Assembly (NCBI GenBank): GCA_022425845.1
Contig: JAKMEU010000358.1
Coordinates: 1 to 8,377 of the forward strand
Reading direction: 5' to 3'
Source of the DNA: Luminiphilus sp.
GTDB lineage: Bacteria > Pseudomonadota > Gammaproteobacteria > Pseudomonadales > Halieaceae
Length of the DNA stretch: 8,377 nucleotides
Shown piece after piece: positions 6,165 to 8,377 of the stretch; the stretch's first letter is position 1; each line of letters starts with the position of its first letter. Made by a program: the position numbers and the translations under genes. Below the pieces are notes generated by a model that had not been told where the DNA came from, made no database searches, and saw only the letters and a program-made list of their open reading frames with translations.

Positions 6165-8377
6165 ATGGGAATACGCTGGATCCTCGCGGGGTTGGTGGTG
6201 TTGTCCATCCTCGTGACCTCGGGCGCCACGATACTGGTGCAGAGTCGCGGTGACTTTGATCGTAGCAAGCAGGAAGCGGAAGAGCGTTTCGCATTGATTG
6301 CGAAGGGCACCTCGCGTCGAGCCATGCAGATGGAGCGTGAGGGAGAGCAAATTGCCCTGGCACTGGCGGTCAACCCCGACATCAGTCATCCACTGGGCGC
6401 GCAGGTGGAACACCCCCTTGTTGATGGCATGGCCGCCTTACTACACAAGGGCGATGCGATTTTCTCGGCGTTTATTGGGCATCCCAACGGCGATTATATT
6501 GAGGTATCAAATCTGGAGGCCGATGCGGATATTCGGAGCGCCTGGGGTGCCAGATCGGAAGAGCGGTGGGTGGTGACAAAAATTTTTGATGGCGCCGAGG
6601 GTCGCGTTGAGTTGAGGGAGTTTCTCAATGCGTCCTTCGAACTCCAGCGACTTGAGCAAAAGCCCAGTCGCTATTTCGCTAGCGAGCGTCCCTGGTTTAC
6701 CGCGGCGAAGCGTCGCGAGGTTCACCGCACCGACCCTTATGAACTGGCTCTGGTGAACCGACCGGCACTGAGTTTTGTCAGCCGAGGTCAAGGCGGTTAC
6801 GTTGTCGGTGCCATCACGCTGTTGTCCAGTTTGAATCGCAGCCTAAAGCAGGACATTTATCCCGATTCGTACCTGTCTGCCTTTTTTACCGAAGCAGGCG
6901 TGCCCCTGGCCCATTTCGGGGGGCGTGACCTGAGTGTATTGGACGGTTCGTTGCTCGATGACCTCCGTGTCAGCGGCCTTCAGTCGCTCATTGAGGAACA
7001 ATCGGCTTGGGAGAAGCTGCTGCACCAGGATATTGACGGTGAATCCTACTATGTTTATTTCAAGCCGGCCGCGGGGTTTGAGGATTCAGAGCAACTGGGC
7101 TTTGTCGCACTGAGCGCCAGCGAGGCTGATGTCCTTGCACGTGCCTGGGCGGGGGTTTGGGAGGGGTTAAAGTGGTCGCTGGGCATTTCTGCCCTCGGTA
7201 TTCTCGCGGCGCTCTGGTCCGCGAGGAAGTTGGTTAAGCCGATACTGCTTCTCGACAAGCAAACCGCAAAGATTCGCCGTCGGGAGTTTGCCTCCGTCAC
7301 ACCTGTTCGCACCCACGTCTCCGAGTTGGCCACGCTATCCCATTCACTGGTCAACATGGCGGAGAATATTCAGCACTACCAGCTACAGCAAGAGGTTCTC
7401 CATGACAGCATAGTTCGCTTGATTGCGGACGCTATTGACCAAAAATCGCCATACACAGCTGGGCATTGTGAACGCGTCCCTGAATTGGGAATCGCTCTTG
7501 CGGAGGCCGCTTGCAACAGCGATCTCGCAGCCTTCGAAGGGTTCCAGTTTGCTTCAGAGCAGGAGTGGCGCGAATTCCGGCTCGCGGCGTGGTTGCACGA
7601 TTGCGGGAAGATTACGACGCCGGAACACATCGTGGATAAGGGCAGTAAGTTGGAGGCCCAGTGTAATCGTATCCACGAAGTGCGAATGCGGTTTGAGGTC
7701 ATGTTGCGGGATGCTCACATCCGTTATCTGGAGAAGCGGTATGAGGACCCGGATGCCGCCGAGGCTCTGGCAGAACAGCTGGCGCTGGAGAGAGACGAAC
7801 TGGTTGCCGATTTTGTGTTTGTCGCGGAGTGCAACGTGGGCGGAGAGTTTATGGATCAGCAGCGTTTATCCCGACTGCAAGCCATCGGGCAAAAGACCTG
7901 GGTGCGCTATCTCGATAATCGTCTGGGATTATCACCGGCTGAAGAGCTTCATGCCGTGCAGTTTCCCAGCGAGACACCGGCTGTGGAGACGTTGCTCGCG
8001 GATCGGCCGGAACATCTTGTTCGGGATGGCTCGTCAGCCACCCGCTACCAGGGGCTGGGATTTACCATGACACCCGGCGAGTTCAAGCAGAACCTGGGGG
8101 AGATTTATAATCTCTCTATTCAGCGAGGCACCCTCACCGAGGAGGACCGCTACATTATTAACGAGCATATTATTGCGACGATTAAAATGCTGGAATCGCT
8201 GCCCTGGCCAGACGACCTCAGTAGGATTCCTGAATATGCTGGAGGACACCACGAAAAGTTGGATGGAACCGGCTACCCCAGGTCGCTTGACGCTGAGCAA
8301 CTTTCGGTGCCAGCCAGAATTCTCGCCGTTGCTGACGTAATGGAGGCATTGACAGCCTCCGACCGCCCCTACAAGAA
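6165..8377 (+). CDS. Membrane Cache-HAMP-HD-GYP phosphohydrolase, 3' end missing
   Basis: I read 737 codons without a stop to the window edge from ATG 6165; GTG 6162 is an alternative, and an in-frame TGA at 6144 limits the start. Residues about 4-24 form a first membrane helix. Residues 25-335 are a probable periplasmic double-Cache sensor with RPWF (175-178) and DPY (190-192). A second helix (about 338-357) leads into a HAMP-like segment (about 358-408). The HD-GYP core follows: SPYTAGHCERV (428-438), the HD pair His478-Asp479 with Lys482, His668, His695-His696-Glu697, GTGYP (701-705) and Asp724. The metal-ligand set looks complete, with Asp425 where many family members have Glu. Such proteins usually hydrolyse c-di-GMP at the inner membrane in response to a periplasmic signal. 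About 160 residues (roughly 498-658) are inserted inside the core. No good ribosome site is seen. The activity is inferred from the family. Confidence 0.93.
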   Translation, partial: MGIRWILAGLVVLSILVTSGATILVQSRGDFDRSKQEAEERFALIAKGTSRRAMQMEREGEQIALALAVNPDISHPLGAQVEHPLVDGMAALLHKGDAIFSAFIGHPNGDYIEVSNLEADADIRSAWGARSEERWVVTKIFDGAEGRVELREFLNASFELQRLEQKPSRYFASERPWFTAAKRREVHRTDPYELALVNRPALSFVSRGQGGYVVGAITLLSSLNRSLKQDIYPDSYLSAFFTEAGVPLAHFGGRDLSVLDGSLLDDLRVSGLQSLIEEQSAWEKLLHQDIDGESYYVYFKPAAGFEDSEQLGFVALSASEADVLARAWAGVWEGLKWSLGISALGILAALWSARKLVKPILLLDKQTAKIRRREFASVTPVRTHVSELATLSHSLVNMAENIQHYQLQQEVLHDSIVRLIADAIDQKSPYTAGHCERVPELGIALAEAACNSDLAAFEGFQFASEQEWREFRLAAWLHDCGKITTPEHIVDKGSKLEAQCNRIHEVRMRFEVMLRDAHIRYLEKRYEDPDAAEALAEQLALERDELVADFVFVAECNVGGEFMDQQRLSRLQAIGQKTWVRYLDNRLGLSPAEELHAVQFPSETPAVETLLADRPEHLVRDGSSATRYQGLGFTMTPGEFKQNLGEIYNLSIQRGTLTEEDRYIINEHIIATIKMLESLPWPDDLSRIPEYAGGHHEKLDGTGYPRSLDAEQLSVPARILAVADVMEALTASDRPYK

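Noticed and set aside
7423..8070. 215-codon plus-strand frame
   Set aside because: It is an out-of-frame reading of the HD-GYP gene, rich in Arg, Trp and Ser, with no domain. The HD-GYP motifs are in another frame.
1..8377. Mobile element, CRISPR array, tRNA or phage signatures
   Set aside because: No repeat-spacer pattern, transposase or integrase motif, terminal inverted repeats or tRNA-like cloverleaf was seen on either strand.

Overview
The window reads as part of a moderately GC-rich, gene-dense proteobacterial chromosome. The combination of many acyl-CoA dehydrogenases, an acyl-CoA ligase, an NTF2-like protein and a Cache/HD-GYP regulator is typical of lipid-, steroid- or terpenoid-degrading marine Gammaproteobacteria (for example Halieaceae or Spongiibacteraceae). 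That placement is an inference from gene content and protein style, not from a marker gene. No rRNA, tRNA, insertion sequence, CRISPR array or phage gene was seen.

Layout. A leftward operon runs from about 3889 to beyond position 1: an AMP-forming acyl-CoA ligase (3889-2300), a full-length acyl-CoA dehydrogenase with a GTG start (2248-1061), and a second, shorter-type acyl-CoA dehydrogenase with a GTG start (1032 to beyond the left edge). Gaps are 51 and 28 bp. The two dehydrogenases look like the catalytic and non-catalytic subunits of a FadE-type heterotetramer: the first has the ER glutamate expected of the base, the second has glutamine there. A rightward operon starts at about 4293 with an acyl-CoA dehydrogenase of the ACAD10/ACAD11 kind (Asp instead of Glu at the usual base position), followed after 7 bp by a 135-residue NTF2/SnoaL-like protein. 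After a 224-bp gap lies a separate rightward gene for a large membrane-bound Cache-HAMP-HD-GYP protein that runs off the right edge.

The divergent intergenic region (3890-4292) holds the clearest regulatory signal: a perfect 8-bp inverted repeat with a 2-bp centre (ACAAACAA-GA-TTGTTTGT, 3996-4013), extendable to 24 bp with one mismatched pair. It overlaps the -35 element of a leftward promoter candidate and abuts or overlaps a weaker rightward one. Its form fits a TetR-family operator. The simplest model is a local acyl-CoA- or substrate-responsive repressor, encoded outside the window, that controls activation (ligase) and dehydrogenation (three dehydrogenases) of one carboxylic acid. The true substrate cannot be read from the sequence.

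The HD-GYP protein is probably a c-di-GMP phosphodiesterase-type sensor unrelated to the catabolic genes. It carries an unusually long insert of about 160 residues inside its HD-GYP core. It also has no clear ribosome binding site, and a 38-codon hydrophobic ORF ends one base before its start.
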